Assembly (NCBI RefSeq): GCF_021010575.1
Contig: NZ_JAJNAG010000016.1
Location: 1-64,000 of the forward strand
Length of the DNA stretch: 64,000 bases
Direction of reading: 5' to 3'
Source of the DNA: Limnobaculum eriocheiris
Lineage (GTDB): Bacteria > Pseudomonadota > Gammaproteobacteria > Enterobacterales > Enterobacteriaceae
Positions within the stretch are counted from its first letter, which is position 1. Every line of letters begins with the position of its first letter. The notes under the pieces were generated by a model. It was not told the DNA's origin. It did no database searches and saw only the letters and a list, made by a program, of their open reading frames with translations. Both the position numbers and the translations under genes were made by a program. This document shows, in pieces, positions 1 to 8,880 of this stretch.

Positions 1-74
1 GAGGTGGAATGACCGTTTCGGATCACATCACTCGTTTCAGAACAGCGGGGACAAACTACATCAATCTTTGCCAT
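1..74 (-). CDS. insA: InsA-like IS1 regulator/transposase N-terminus (partial)
   Basis: The ATG is at 72-74 and the frame is open to the window edge, giving about 24 residues. They begin MAKIDVVCPRC and include CPRC followed by VIRNGHST. This is the hallmark InsA N-terminus, a zinc-finger half CPxC followed by the (V/I)RNGxST block. In IS1, InsA binds the element ends and represses transposition; the transposase is made by frameshifting into insB. Nothing downstream is visible, so intactness of the element cannot be judged. Confidence 0.8.
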   Translation of the reverse strand, partial: MAKIDVVCPRCSETSDVIRNGHST

Positions 75-126
75 CAATCATCCAAAGGGCGAAGAATACC
101 ACAACACTAAATATGCGTCACGACCC
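1..126 (-). mobile_element. IS1-family insertion sequence, left end only
   Basis: Read on the minus strand, the gntX frame breaks at about base 126 and runs into sequence that resembles the IS1 left end: a GGTCGTGACGC terminus, the ATTTAGTG stretch and, about 50 bases in, the ATG of an InsA-like protein. The exact junction (125 or 126) is uncertain because no second end or target duplication is visible; the rest of the element lies outside the window. Known for the family: IS1 elements are about 770 bp and duplicate 8-10 bp of target. Inference: an insertion into gntX. Confidence 0.8.
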
Positions 127-714
127 AATGTCGTCCAGTAAGGCGATATGCAGACCGCGTATGTCCCCGGTGCAAGAAAATGCGTTGGTTAGATTATGCT
201 GACGCATTTCGGCTTTCAGACTTTGCTGCGGTGGTGTGGCACGGTGACGAATAAGAATATCTTCACGATAAGGAACCTTGAGCCAATGAGCCATCCGACG
301 GGCAATTAGCGCGGTCTGATTAAATCCTCGTTTCCAGTGGCGGGTATGGTGTAGTGGCACACTCAGCAATAGCTGTGGGCGTTTGAGCTGTCGGTGGCGT
401 CGCGCATCAAGCCAGCTTAAAAGCAGCAATCGTGAAAGCAGAGGGGCGTATTTATCCTCTCCATAAAACTTCAGTCGGGTGATAAAGTATTTCACCGGAT
501 AACAATAATCACTGACGGCAATAAGCTGTGACCAGGCTGGGGGCTTTTGCTGGCATTCATTGCAGGGCGATAATCGTTGCTCCGCTGGCAAACCACAGCG
601 ATAGCAACAGTCAGGTAATGCGGGCAACAGGCTTAAACAAATACTGCAAATGCCGTGTTGAGCGATTGCCAGCGGGCGCTGACAGAGCCAGCATAAGCTA
701 TCGATAAGAGGCAT
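118..714 (-). pseudogene. gntX: GntX/ComF phosphoribosyltransferase-like protein, 3' end lost to IS1
   Basis: The frame gives 198 residues matching GntX (E. coli form 227 aa). It has an N-terminal zinc-ribbon-like region with CWLC at 8-11, CSIC at 23-26, CYRCG and CNEC, then the KRGFNQ block. It ends LLDDIGS and a TGA that lies inside the inserted IS1 end. Intact ComF proteins continue DDVVTTGST, which is the PRPP-binding loop, followed by about 30 residues, so the catalytic-type loop is destroyed. Family role: E. coli GntX supports gluconate uptake, and ComF relatives act in DNA uptake. It is divergent from bioH with about 60 bases between starts, the conserved E. coli arrangement. The missing tail may lie beyond the element, to the left of this window. 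Confidence 0.85.
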
Positions 715-774
715 AGTAGGTTATCTTCCTTTGATGGTTTTTTCCTGACGGACTTGCTGAGTGGACTTTACTTC

Positions 775-1554
775 ATGACATCTCTTTACTGGCGGACTTT
801 TGGCGAAGGTCATATCGATCTTGTGCTGTTGCACGGATGGGGGCTGAATGCCGAGGTCTGGGGTTGCATTACAGACAGACTTACGCCGCATTTTCGACTT
901 CATCTGGTAGATTTACCCGGTTATGGCCGCAGTCAGGGATTTGGTGTTCTTGACCTGAATGAGATGGCCGGGGTCGTGCTGGAAAAAGCGCCTCAGCAGG
1001 CGCTATGGCTCGGATGGTCAATGGGAGGGCTGGTAGCCAGTAAAATTGCATTAATCGCGCCAGAGCGAGTTCAGGCGCTGATTAGCGTGGCTTCTTCCCC
1101 TTGTTTTTGTGCCAGAGATGAAGAGCAGTGGCCGGGTATTCGTGCTGATGTGTTACGCGGTTTTGAAGCGCTACTGAGTCGCAACTTCGAACAGACCGTC
1201 GCTCAGTTTATGGCGCTACAAACTCTGGGGGCTCCCGATGCCCGCAATGATGCTAAAAAGCTAAATCAAGTGGTGCTGAATTGCCCAATGCCGGAGGTCA
1301 GCGTATTACACGGTGGATTGCACTTGCTGGCAGAGAATGATTTACGTCAGGCATTGGTTAACCTGCCTGTACCTATGTTGCGAATTTATGGCTCCCTTGA
1401 TGGGCTGGTACCAAGGCGGATTATCCCCCGGCTGGATGCGCTATGGCCGCAATCCCGTTCGATTCTTATTAACCACGCGGCCCATGCGCCGTTTATCTCT
1501 CATCCCGATGAGTTTTGTCATCAGATAGTGAGTTTTTTCCGGGAGCTCTCGTAA
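775..1554 (+). CDS. bioH: Pimeloyl-[acyl-carrier protein] methyl ester esterase BioH
   Basis: A 259-residue alpha/beta hydrolase that removes the methyl group from pimeloyl-ACP methyl ester, ending the disguised fatty-acid stage of biotin synthesis. The nucleophile motif GWSMGG puts Ser at 82, the same position as in E. coli Bio[12 protein letters not shown] near 19-29 forms the oxyanion region, DGLVPR carries the acid and [10 protein letters not shown] the catalytic His. I chose the ATG at 775 because it gives the family length and N-terminus (MTSLYWRT...); an upstream TTG at 754 is in frame but adds seven unsupported residues. It stands alone, divergent from the broken gntX and convergent with feoC, whose end is 12 bases away. 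Confidence 0.95.
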   Translation: MTSLYWRTFGEGHIDLVLLHGWGLNAEVWGCITDRLTPHFRLHLVDLPGYGRSQGFGVLDLNEMAGVVLEKAPQQALWLGWSMGGLVASKIALIAPERVQALISVASSPCFCARDEEQWPGIRADVLRGFEALLSRNFEQTVAQFMALQTLGAPDARNDAKKLNQVVLNCPMPEVSVLHGGLHLLAENDLRQALVNLPVPMLRIYGSLDGLVPRRIIPRLDALWPQSRSILINHAAHAPFISHPDEFCHQIVSFFRELS

Positions 1555-1566
1555 GCACCGCCTGAT

Positions 1567-1815
1567 TCAGACGGAGATATGCTTTTTGATGCGGTAGGCT
1601 TCGGTCAGGCACTTTTTACCGTCAGGGCAGTCCTTACAGTTGCCGATCAGACAACTGCTGTCTGCTTCTACTCGTTCAATTTTTCCCATTGCTTCCAGCT
1701 GTTTTAGCATGGCCTGCATTAATGCAGGCGGTTGGTCAAACTGACGGCTGAGTTGGTTTAGTTCCGCGATGCCCTGTAAGGCTATGGCATCGCGGATAGT
1801 TATTAAGCTGACCAT
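1567..1815 (-). CDS. feoC: Ferrous iron transport regulator FeoC (putative Fe-S)
   Basis: A small cytoplasmic winged-helix protein of 82 residues that supports the FeoB transporter, reported in relatives to protect FeoB from proteolysis and to bind an Fe-S cluster. After a helix-turn-helix-like N-terminus (SLITIRDAIALQG) it carries four cysteines in CLIGNCKDCP...C (CX4CX2CX5C), the expected cluster ligands. The start at 1815 matches the family N-terminus (MVSLI); a longer frame upstream would overlap feoB. The feoB stop lies one base upstream, so translation is probably coupled. Last gene of the feoABC operon. Confidence 0.9.
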   Translation of the reverse strand: MVSLITIRDAIALQGIAELNQLSRQFDQPPALMQAMLKQLEAMGKIERVEADSSCLIGNCKDCPDGKKCLTEAYRIKKHISV

Positions 1816-1816
1816 T

Positions 1817-4132
1817 TTAGTGGCAATGTCCCGCTTTATTTTTACAACAAGTATCCGCATCCGCTTTTGGCATTCTGGTGATCACCCTGTCGCGCAAGTG
1901 ATACAGAGCATACATCAGAAGCAGGTTAAATATCATAATGGCTGCAATAATCACGGTGCTCTGCTGCGGATGAGCCGAAAAATTGGCGATTTGATAAAAC
2001 GTCGCCGACAGACTGTAGGCAATATCTAACCCCCAGAAGATAGAGAACATCATCCAGCCCTTGCTGCTCTCACGGGCAATGGCTCCCATAACCGAAACGC
2101 AAGGAACATAAAGCAGCACAAAGATCAGATAACTATAAGCGGCAGAAATACTGCCAAACTTACTGCTCATCACGCCCATAGAAGTGCCGTTCATTTCTCC
2201 GTCGCCTTTACTGGCTTCAATTGGATTACTTAATGCGCGGAGAGTAAAGGTGCCTTTCAGGCTGTCCCAGGTTTCTGTTACCGCACCTTCCAGTTCCGTC
2301 AACAGATTGAAGTTTTCATAGTCAAATGGCGCGTTGGTAATCTGCTCTGCGGTGTATAGGGTATTTAGCGTACCTACCACTACTTCTTTCGCCATGGCAC
2401 CGGTAATTAAACCAACGGTCGCCTGCCAGTTATCCTGAGTAACGCCAATTGGATGAAGCAGCGGTGTTAGTACCTTACTGGTAGAAGCCAGTGCCGAATC
2501 ATTCATGTTATTCACCGGCTTGCCGGAAAATGAAAAGCTGTTAAGACCACCAATTAATATGCTGGCAATAACGATAACGGTACCGGCACGCAACACGAAG
2601 CCTTTCAGACGCTGCCAGGTTTGCAACAGCAGACTTTTAACGTGGGGAACGTGATAAACCGGCAGCTCCATAATAAAGGGCGTCGATTCACCGCGCATAA
2701 TGGTGTATTTCAGCATCAGGCCGGTAAGAATGGCGACCACAATACCCAGCAGGTACAACGAGAAGACCACCAGTGCGCCATCTTTACCAAAAAAGGCAGC
2801 GGAGAACACCGCAAAGATTGCCAGCCGGGCACCGCAGGACATAAACGGAGCCATCAGTATGGTGATTAAACGTTCGCGCGGCGCATCCAGAGTACGGGTG
2901 CCCATAATGGAAGGAACGTTACAGCCAAAGCCGACGATCAGTGGAACAAACGATTTTCCGGGCAATCCCAGCGCATACATCAGCTTGTCCATAACGAAAG
3001 CAGCGCGGGCCATATAGCCGGAGTCTTCCAGAAATGCGAGGAACAGATACATCAGGCCAATTTGCGGTACCAGAGGTAATACCGTGTTAATACCGCCGCC
3101 AATACCCTGTGCCAGAAAAATCGTCAACCATTCAGGGAAGTTTAGCGTATGACCAACCCATTGAATACCTGAGATAAAAATGGCCGCAGAGCCAACGTCA
3201 AACAGCGGTTGCAGTGCACCACCGATATTGATGGCTAATACAAACATCAGATACATCACAAACAGGAAAATAGGTAACCCAAGCCAGCGATTAATCACGA
3301 TTTTATCTAAAGCTAGGGTCAGTTTACTCGGCTGTGCCTGACTCAGGTTATGGACATCGTGGCAAATGGTAGCAATGGTTTGATAACGGGCATCAGCAAT
3401 AATGAGCCCCGGATCTTCCTGATAATGCTCTTGCAGCACAGAACGTGCCTGGGATAACTGAACTTCTGCGGCGCCGGATAGCGACCGGCTATAAATATCG
3501 CCTTCTAACATTTGCAGACCCAGCCAGCGGGTTTGCTGGTCCGGCAGTTGGGATGGCATCAGACTGGCCAGTTTCGCGGCCTGCTCTTCAACGATATCCG
3601 GATAAGTGATTAACGATTGATGCTGGTTAGGCTGTAGCTTATCAATAGCAGACTTTAGCCCTTTCAGGCCTTTCCCTCGGGTTGAAACCAGAGGAATAAT
3701 CGGGCAACCCAGCTTTTTAGATAATGCTTCAATATCAATTTCAATATGCTGGTCATGGGCAATATCCAACATATTGAGAGCGATAATGCAGGGGATACCT
3801 AACTCTAATAATTGCAGTGTTAAATAGAGGCTACGCTCCAGATTGGAGGCATCCATTACGTTGAGCAGCAGGTCAGCTTCACCGCTCAGGATATAATGAC
3901 AGGCAATCTGCTCATCAAGGGATGTGTGTTCAGAGATGGTCGTGAGTGAGTAGGTTCCCGGCAAATCTACCAGCGTAACCTGACTGTTATCGGTTTTGAA
4001 ATGGCCTTCCTTACGCTCAACGGTAACCCCAGCCCAATTCCCTACGCGTTGGCGCGAGCCGGTGAGCTGATTAAACAGCGTGGTTTTACCTGAGTTTGGG
4101 TTACCGATTAACCCGATAGTAAGTTGTTTCAT
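1817..4132 (-). CDS. feoB: Fe(II) transporter FeoB
   Basis: Inner-membrane ferrous iron permease of 771 residues (E. coli 773). The N-terminal G domain is complete: G1 GNPNSGKTT at 10-18, G3 DLPG at 56-59 and G4 NMLD at 120-123. A helical GDI-like spacer follows to about residue 270, then the membrane part with two Gate blocks, including LPLVPQIGLMY and GFGCNVPSIMGTRT with the conserved pore Cys. The extreme C-terminus is Cys/His-rich (DTCCKNKAGHCH), which may touch iron. It sits 58 bases downstream of feoA, with feoC following one base after its stop. Candidate Fur and FNR sites precede the operon. Confidence 0.97.
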   Translation of the reverse strand: MKQLTIGLIGNPNSGKTTLFNQLTGSRQRVGNWAGVTVERKEGHFKTDNSQVTLVDLPGTYSLTTISEHTSLDEQIACHYILSGEADLLLNVMDASNLERSLYLTLQLLELGIPCIIALNMLDIAHDQHIEIDIEALSKKLGCPIIPLVSTRGKGLKGLKSAIDKLQPNQHQSLITYPDIVEEQAAKLASLMPSQLPDQQTRWLGLQMLEGDIYSRSLSGAAEVQLSQARSVLQEHYQEDPGLIIADARYQTIATICHDVHNLSQAQPSKLTLALDKIVINRWLGLPIFLFVMYLMFVLAINIGGALQPLFDVGSAAIFISGIQWVGHTLNFPEWLTIFLAQGIGGGINTVLPLVPQIGLMYLFLAFLEDSGYMARAAFVMDKLMYALGLPGKSFVPLIVGFGCNVPSIMGTRTLDAPRERLITILMAPFMSCGARLAIFAVFSAAFFGKDGALVVFSLYLLGIVVAILTGLMLKYTIMRGESTPFIMELPVYHVPHVKSLLLQTWQRLKGFVLRAGTVIVIASILIGGLNSFSFSGKPVNNMNDSALASTSKVLTPLLHPIGVTQDNWQATVGLITGAMAKEVVVGTLNTLYTAEQITNAPFDYENFNLLTELEGAVTETWDSLKGTFTLRALSNPIEASKGDGEMNGTSMGVMSSKFGSISAAYSYLIFVLLYVPCVSVMGAIARESSKGWMMFSIFWGLDIAYSLSATFYQIANFSAHPQQSTVIIAAIMIFNLLLMYALYHLRDRVITRMPKADADTCCKNKAGHCH

Positions 4133-4190
4133 TTTTTAGCCAAAAAAGATAAAAGTGAATAATGCTTCTGTGTATCGAACCGGTTTTAAT

Positions 4191-4418
4191 TTATTCGACC
4201 AGTGCGAGTTTAATAAAATTCAGGTCTTTCTTGCGTAGAACTAAACACACCCGAGGAGTTTCAATTTGAATCGGATCGCCTAATGGTGCCACGCGAATAA
4301 CGCGAAATACTGAACCGGGTAACAGCCCCAAAGACAGCAATTTTTGACGATATGCAGGATTGATCTCAGGAGTAAACCCGGTAATTTTGTATGAGCACTG
4401 AGGTTGTAGAGGAGTCAT
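4191..4418 (-). CDS. feoA: Ferrous iron transport accessory protein FeoA
   Basis: A 75-residue SH3-like protein, the same length as in E. coli. It contains the typical [32 protein letters not shown] pattern in short form (for example [12 protein letters not shown]), an SH3-fold signature shared with the C-terminal domain of DtxR regulators. It is a cytoplasmic helper of FeoB, probably acting on its G domain. First gene of the operon. The leader from the nearest gene upstream is about 570 bases and holds the candidate Fur and FNR sites. Confidence 0.92.
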   Translation of the reverse strand: MTPLQPQCSYKITGFTPEINPAYRQKLLSLGLLPGSVFRVIRVAPLGDPIQIETPRVCLVLRKKDLNFIKLALVE

Positions 4419-4575
4419 AATGTTCTGGTTAACCTTAACTCATGTTTATAACAGCATAAGATTTGTCTGAAAATGGTCTTGAGCAGTAAATAGTATTTTG
4501 AATTCTGCTTCCTGCGATAAACTGTATCATCCCGCCATTTATGCAATGCCTTATGCCCATAATGGTAATGTTATT

Positions 4576-4594
4576 AAGAATGATTATCGTACAC
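4576..4594 (-). promoter_or_regulatory. Candidate Fur box upstream of feoA
   Basis: On the minus strand GATAATCATT matches ten consecutive positions of the 19-base Fur consensus (GATAATGATAATCATTATC); with the flanks I count about 13 of 19. It lies about 160 bases upstream of feoA. feo operons are Fur-repressed in E. coli, which supports the assignment, but the outer bases match poorly. Confidence 0.5.
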
Positions 4595-4904
4595 AATGTC
4601 AAGAGACTCACCAAGCGTAAATAATTATTACTGCCTTTGTCTACCAATATAAGCTGAAACAGATAGAGGGATCTTGAAAAACCGAAGGGCAAATTTAACC
4701 GGATGATTTTTAACGCATTGACTGTGTTGTGATTTATTTAATGCGTGTTGTGGTGTCTCAGAAAATGATACCGGTGGATTTTTTATTATTTAACAAGCGA
4801 ATAAATAAATTAGGCTTATTTTATAGGCGATTAGGCGAAATTTGTTATTTCTATTTATCCGAAAGGTTAATGATATCCTGGTTAAATAAGTTAATGTCTT
4901 TTTT

Positions 4905-4918
4905 TTGATTTAAATCAA
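4905..4918. promoter_or_regulatory. FNR-type site TTGATTTAAATCAA
   Basis: Exact match to the FNR consensus TTGATNNNNATCAA, a perfect palindrome. It is about 490 bases upstream of feoA and about 75 bases past the tex stop, so the feo operon is the only sensible target. Anaerobic FNR activation of feo is established in E. coli and fits, because ferrous iron dominates without oxygen. A TATCAT hexamer at 4875-4870 on the minus strand could be the -10, though the spacing from the site is a little longer than the class II optimum. Confidence 0.7.
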
Positions 4919-4929
4919 ACTGAATAATC

Positions 4930-4973
4930 ATCACGGCTGCGGTCAGATAATATTTTTCATCGACAGCCGTGAT
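4930..4973 (-). terminator. Inverted repeat after tex, possible terminator
   Basis: ATCACGGCTG at 4930-4939 pairs with CAGCCGTGAT at 4964-4973 across a loop of about 24 bases, 18 bases past the tex stop. The following minus-strand sequence is only mildly T-rich, so it could instead stabilise the 3' end of the message. Confidence 0.4.
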
Positions 4974-4990
4974 AATTCATTACATATCTG

Positions 4991-7315
4991 TCAGCGTTTC
5001 ATTTTATGTAACGCGGCAGCCAGTGCATCGCCCATGGCGCTATTATTACCACCGGAAGCAGGTTTCGCTTTTGGTGGTGCAGAACGACGCTGTGGTTTGC
5101 TGTCGTTGTCGGCCGATGCCGATTTCCGGCTATTACCTTCTCCTGGCTGTTCATCTAACCGCATGGATAAGGCAATACGTTTACGGTCCAGATCGACTTC
5201 CATTACCTTAACCTTAACGATATCACCCGCTTTGACCACGGTATGAGGGTCTTCGACAAATTTATCGGCCAGCGAAGAGATGTGCACCAGACCATCCTGA
5301 TGTACACCGATATCCACAAATGCACCAAAATTAGTCACGTTAGTCACGGTGCCTTCCAGAATCATACCAATATTAAGATCGTTCAGGGTTTCCACCCCTT
5401 CCGCAAAATTAGCGGTTTTAAACTCAGGGCGAGGGTCGCGCCCTGGTTTTTCCAGCTCTTTTAAAATATCGGTCACGGTAGGTACACCAAAGCGTTCATC
5501 GGTAAAGTCAGAGGCTTTGATACCGCGCAGAGCATCAGGGCTACCCATCAGGTCATGCAGGGTTTTATGGGTTGCCTGCAATATGCGTTCAACTACCGGA
5601 TAGGTTTCCGGGTGAACCGTTGAGGCATCCAGCGGGTTATCACCCTGATTAATACGCAGGAAGCCTGCGCACTGCTCAAATGCTTTCGGACCAAGGCGGC
5701 TCACATCCATTAACTGGCTGCGGTTATTAAAACGGCCATGGGTATCGCGCCAGTCAACAATATTCTGCGCAATCACCCGGCTTAAACCGGCAACGCGGGT
5801 TAATAAAGGCACCGAGGCGGTATTCAGATCGACGCCAACGGCGTTTACGCAATCCTCAACGACTGCATCCAGACGACGGGCCAGTAAAGTTTGGCTAACG
5901 TCATGCTGATACTGACCAACGCCAATGGATTTTGGTTCAATTTTGACCAACTCTGCCAGTGGGTCTTGCAGGCGACGGGCAATAGACACGGCACCACGCA
6001 AAGACACGTCCAGATCGGGGAATTCCAGTGCAGCCAGTTCAGACGCAGAATAGACCGAAGCTCCTGCTTCACTGACGATAACTTTCTGACCTTTTACTTC
6101 CGGGTACTGACGCTGTAGCTCCAGGTAGAATCGCTCCGTCTCCCTTGACGCCGTGCCATTACCAATGGCGACCAGCTCTACGTTATGTTTAATACAAAGC
6201 GCCGCAACAATCGCCGCCGCTTTGGCTGCCTGACCGGTATGTGGATAAATGGTATCTGTGGCTACCAGCTTACCGGTAGCATCAACCACTGCGACTTTTA
6301 CACCGGTACGCAGGCCAGGATCCAGACCCATAGTAGCGCGCATTCCCGCCGGAGCCGCCATCAATAAATCATGCATATTGCGGGCAAAAACGTTGATAGC
6401 TTCATCTTCAGCCCGCTCTCTCAGGCTGCCCATCAGTTCGGTTTCCATATGCATCAAAATTTTGATACGCCACGTCCAGTTAACCACCGCTTTACGCCAG
6501 CTATCCGCCGGAGCATTGTTCAGACGTAAATTCAGATGGTCGGCAATAATTTGCTCGCAATAGCTTTCACGCGGTGGTTCATCATGTTGCGGATCGGCGT
6601 TTAAAGACAGGCTTAAAATGCCTTCATTGCGGCCGCGGAACATAGCCAGTGCACGGTGAGACGGGGTGCCTGAAATTGGCTCCTGATGGGCGAAGTAATC
6701 GCGGAATTTTGCCCCTTCCTGCTCTTTACCTTCCAGTACGCGGGAGGTCAGATACGCATTTTTCCACAGGTACTCACGTATTTTGCCAAGTAGCGCAGCG
6801 TCTTCTGAAAAGCGCTCCATCAAAATGTAGCGGGCACCGTCCAGCGCGGCTTTGGTATCTGCCACACCCTTATCATTGTCGACATAAGGCAGTGCGGCTT
6901 GCTCGGGTTCCTGCTGTGGATCTTGCCATAACAGGTCCGCCAATGGCTCCAAACCGGCTTCAATGGCGATCTGCCCACGGGTACGGCGTTTAGGTTTATA
7001 AGGCAGATAGAGGTCTTCCAGCTCGGTTTTACTCATAGTGCCATTAATGGCGGAAGCCAGCTCGTCTGATAGCTTGCCCTGTTCGTCAATGGATTTCAGA
7101 ATAGTCTGGCGACGGTCTTCCAGTTCGCGCAGATAGACCAGTCGGGTTTCCAACTGTCTGAGTTGAGTATCATCCAGCCCGCCGGTGACCTCTTTACGGT
7201 AACGGGCAATAAAGGGAACGGTGTTGCCCTCATCTAATAAGTTAATGGTGGACAGAACCTGTTCAGGTCTTACCTGTAGCTCATTGGCAATAGTGCGACT
7301 TAATAGATTATTCAT
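4991..7315 (-). CDS. tex: RNA-binding transcription accessory protein Tex (YhgF)
   Basis: A 774-residue cytoplasmic nucleic-acid-binding protein (E. coli YhgF 773). Order: N-terminal helical region with [16 protein letters not shown] near 34-49; a YqgF/RNase-H-like core with [16 protein letters not shown]; helix-hairpin-helix repeats ([14 protein letters not shown] and the following RVAGLS...WRDTHGRF region); and an S1 domain near 653-722 ([21 protein letters not shown]). A basic, Lys/Pro-rich tail closes the protein. Homologues affect toxin transcription and RNA-polymerase recycling; the exact role is unsettled. It is divergent from greB, the common enterobacterial arrangement, with 162 bases of shared promoter region. 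Confidence 0.95.
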   Translation of the reverse strand: MNNLLSRTIANELQVRPEQVLSTINLLDEGNTVPFIARYRKEVTGGLDDTQLRQLETRLVYLRELEDRRQTILKSIDEQGKLSDELASAINGTMSKTELEDLYLPYKPKRRTRGQIAIEAGLEPLADLLWQDPQQEPEQAALPYVDNDKGVADTKAALDGARYILMERFSEDAALLGKIREYLWKNAYLTSRVLEGKEQEGAKFRDYFAHQEPISGTPSHRALAMFRGRNEGILSLSLNADPQHDEPPRESYCEQIIADHLNLRLNNAPADSWRKAVVNWTWRIKILMHMETELMGSLRERAEDEAINVFARNMHDLLMAAPAGMRATMGLDPGLRTGVKVAVVDATGKLVATDTIYPHTGQAAKAAAIVAALCIKHNVELVAIGNGTASRETERFYLELQRQYPEVKGQKVIVSEAGASVYSASELAALEFPDLDVSLRGAVSIARRLQDPLAELVKIEPKSIGVGQYQHDVSQTLLARRLDAVVEDCVNAVGVDLNTASVPLLTRVAGLSRVIAQNIVDWRDTHGRFNNRSQLMDVSRLGPKAFEQCAGFLRINQGDNPLDASTVHPETYPVVERILQATHKTLHDLMGSPDALRGIKASDFTDERFGVPTVTDILKELEKPGRDPRPEFKTANFAEGVETLNDLNIGMILEGTVTNVTNFGAFVDIGVHQDGLVHISSLADKFVEDPHTVVKAGDIVKVKVMEVDLDRKRIALSMRLDEQPGEGNSRKSASADNDSKPQRRSAPPKAKPASGGNNSAMGDALAAALHKMKR

Positions 7316-7477
7316 AAACCCTATATCTGTCTGAGTGAAAAATTAGAGTCGTTATACGGATTACTGAATAAAAATGCCAGAAGAAACCAACGCAAGACCT
7401 GCTGAATCACTATAAACTAAGGTGAAAATATTCTGATTAAGCTACAATTTGAAATAGTTTGAAGTGCAGAGAATCTA

Positions 7478-7963
7478 ATGGCAAAAAGCAATTACATCAC
7501 CCGTCAGGGCTGGGAAGCGCTGGACAAGGAACTCAAGTATTTATGGCGTGAAGAGCGCCCGGTGGTGACTCAGGCGGTATCTGAAGCTGCCGCCATGGGA
7601 GACCGCTCTGAAAATGCTGAATACATCTACGGTAAGAAACGGTTGCGTGAAATTGACCGCCGGGTTCGCTTTCTGACTAAGCGTCTGGAAGTCTTAAAGA
7701 TTGTTGACCCAAACCCGCAACAGGAAGGCAAAGTGTTTTTTGGTGCCTGGGTTCAGGTGGAGAACGAAGAGGGAGAGATCAACGTTTTCCGGCTGGTGGG
7801 GCCTGATGAGTTTAATCCGGCGAAAAAGTGGATCTCTATCGATTCGCCGGTGGCCAGGGCACTGATTGGTAAAAAAGTGGATGATGAAGTGAGTGTTGAG
7901 ACACCGAATGGTCGGGTTAGCTATTGGGTGTTAGAGATTCGCTATCAACCTTTTGAAGAGTAG
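7478..7963 (+). CDS. greB: Transcript cleavage factor GreB
   Basis: A 161-residue Gre factor (E. coli 158). It enters the RNA polymerase secondary channel and stimulates cleavage of backtracked transcripts. The N-terminal coiled coil carries the acidic tip GDRSENAEY, with the Asp-Glu pair that chelates the catalytic metal. The KKRLREIDRRVR block and a C-terminal FKBP-like globule (KVFFGAWVQVENEEG, ISIDSPVARALIGK) follow. FFGAWVQVENEEG-type sequence and the rich basic patch favour GreB over GreA. It is monocistronic; ompR starts about 200 bases downstream. Confidence 0.95.
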   Translation: MAKSNYITRQGWEALDKELKYLWREERPVVTQAVSEAAAMGDRSENAEYIYGKKRLREIDRRVRFLTKRLEVLKIVDPNPQQEGKVFFGAWVQVENEEGEINVFRLVGPDEFNPAKKWISIDSPVARALIGKKVDDEVSVETPNGRVSYWVLEIRYQPFEE

Positions 7964-8160
7964 AGCTTTTTTAAATCGGTTAACGATGCTGGTAACAGTG
8001 GGTTAATTGATGGGCGTTATAGCGCTGACCAGACACAAGTTTACAGTGATTAATCCTTGTAACAATTTTCCCGTGTCAGTTATGCAAATTGTGTTGTCTC
8101 AGCTAAACCTATTTTGAGATTTGAGTTTAGCTGTTCACAGGAAACCTTTGGAGCGAAATC

Positions 8161-8880
8161 ATGCAAGAGAACCATAAGATTCTGGTCGTTGATGACGATA
8201 TGCGTCTGCGTAGTTTATTAGAACGTTATCTGACCGAGCAGGGCTTTCAGGTACGTGGCGTTGCAAATGCCGAACAGATGGATCGGTTATTAACCAGAGA
8301 ATCTTTCCACCTGATGGTACTCGATTTGATGCTCCCTGGTGAGGACGGGTTATCCATTTGCCGCCGTCTGCGTAGCCAGAGTAATCCGATACCTATCATT
8401 ATGGTTACCGCCAAGGGTGAAGAGGTTGACCGTATTGTCGGTCTTGAAATTGGCGCGGATGATTATATTCCTAAGCCATTTAATCCAAGAGAGCTGTTGG
8501 CCCGAATTCGTGCAGTGTTACGTCGTCAGGCCAATGAACTTCCCGGTGCTCCATCTCAGGAAGAAGCGGTTATCGTATTCGGTAAATTCAAGCTGAACCT
8601 GGGTACCCGTGAAATGTTTAAAGACGATGAGCCAATGCCGTTAACCAGCGGTGAATTTGCGGTGCTTAAAGCATTGGTCAGCCATCCGAGAGAGCCATTA
8701 TCGCGAGATAAGCTGATGAATCTGGCTCGTGGTCGTGAGTATAGTGCGATGGAGCGTTCTATTGATGTTCAAATTTCTCGCCTGCGCCGTATGGTGGAAG
8801 AAGATGCGGCACATCCGCGTTACATTCAAACCGTATGGGGATTAGGTTACGTTTTTGTGCCGGACGGTAGCGCTGCATGA
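8161..8880 (+). CDS. ompR: Osmolarity response regulator OmpR
   Basis: A 239-residue response regulator, the same length as in E. coli. The receiver domain has the acidic pair D11-D12, phospho-acceptor D55 in [11 protein letters not shown], and K105 in IPKPF. A winged-helix DNA-binding domain fills the C-terminal half ([12 protein letters not shown]...[12 protein letters not shown]). It controls porin genes in response to EnvZ. A TTGTAA-N17-TTATGC pair near 8057-8085 could be a promoter but is a weak match. The start is preceded by a TTGGAGCG ribosome-binding site, and the stop overlaps envZ by four bases. Confidence 0.98.
   Translation: MQENHKILVVDDDMRLRSLLERYLTEQGFQVRGVANAEQMDRLLTRESFHLMVLDLMLPGEDGLSICRRLRSQSNPIPIIMVTAKGEEVDRIVGLEIGADDYIPKPFNPRELLARIRAVLRRQANELPGAPSQEEAVIVFGKFKLNLGTREMFKDDEPMPLTSGEFAVLKALVSHPREPLSRDKLMNLARGREYSAMERSIDVQISRLRRMVEEDAAHPRYIQTVWGLGYVFVPDGSAA

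Larger units (their letters stand above)
4419..4990. other. tex-feoA intergenic region (572 bases), AT-rich leader and control region
   Basis: There is no convincing gene here. The region is AT-rich and contains, reading toward feoA, an inverted repeat just past tex (4930-4973), a perfect FNR-type palindrome (4905-4918) and a Fur-box-like sequence (about 4576-4594). The length resembles the long feo leader of E. coli. An 85-codon open frame at 4435-4692 on the minus strand is not supported (see rejected items). Confidence 0.7.

Noticed and set aside
721-903. 60-codon frame over the gntX-bioH gap on the minus strand
   Set aside because: It overlaps bioH in antisense and has no family resemblance.
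4435-4692. 85-codon open frame in the feo leader
   Set aside because: No recognisable motif; it lies over the Fur-like box and an AT-rich leader, and has no convincing ribosome-binding site.
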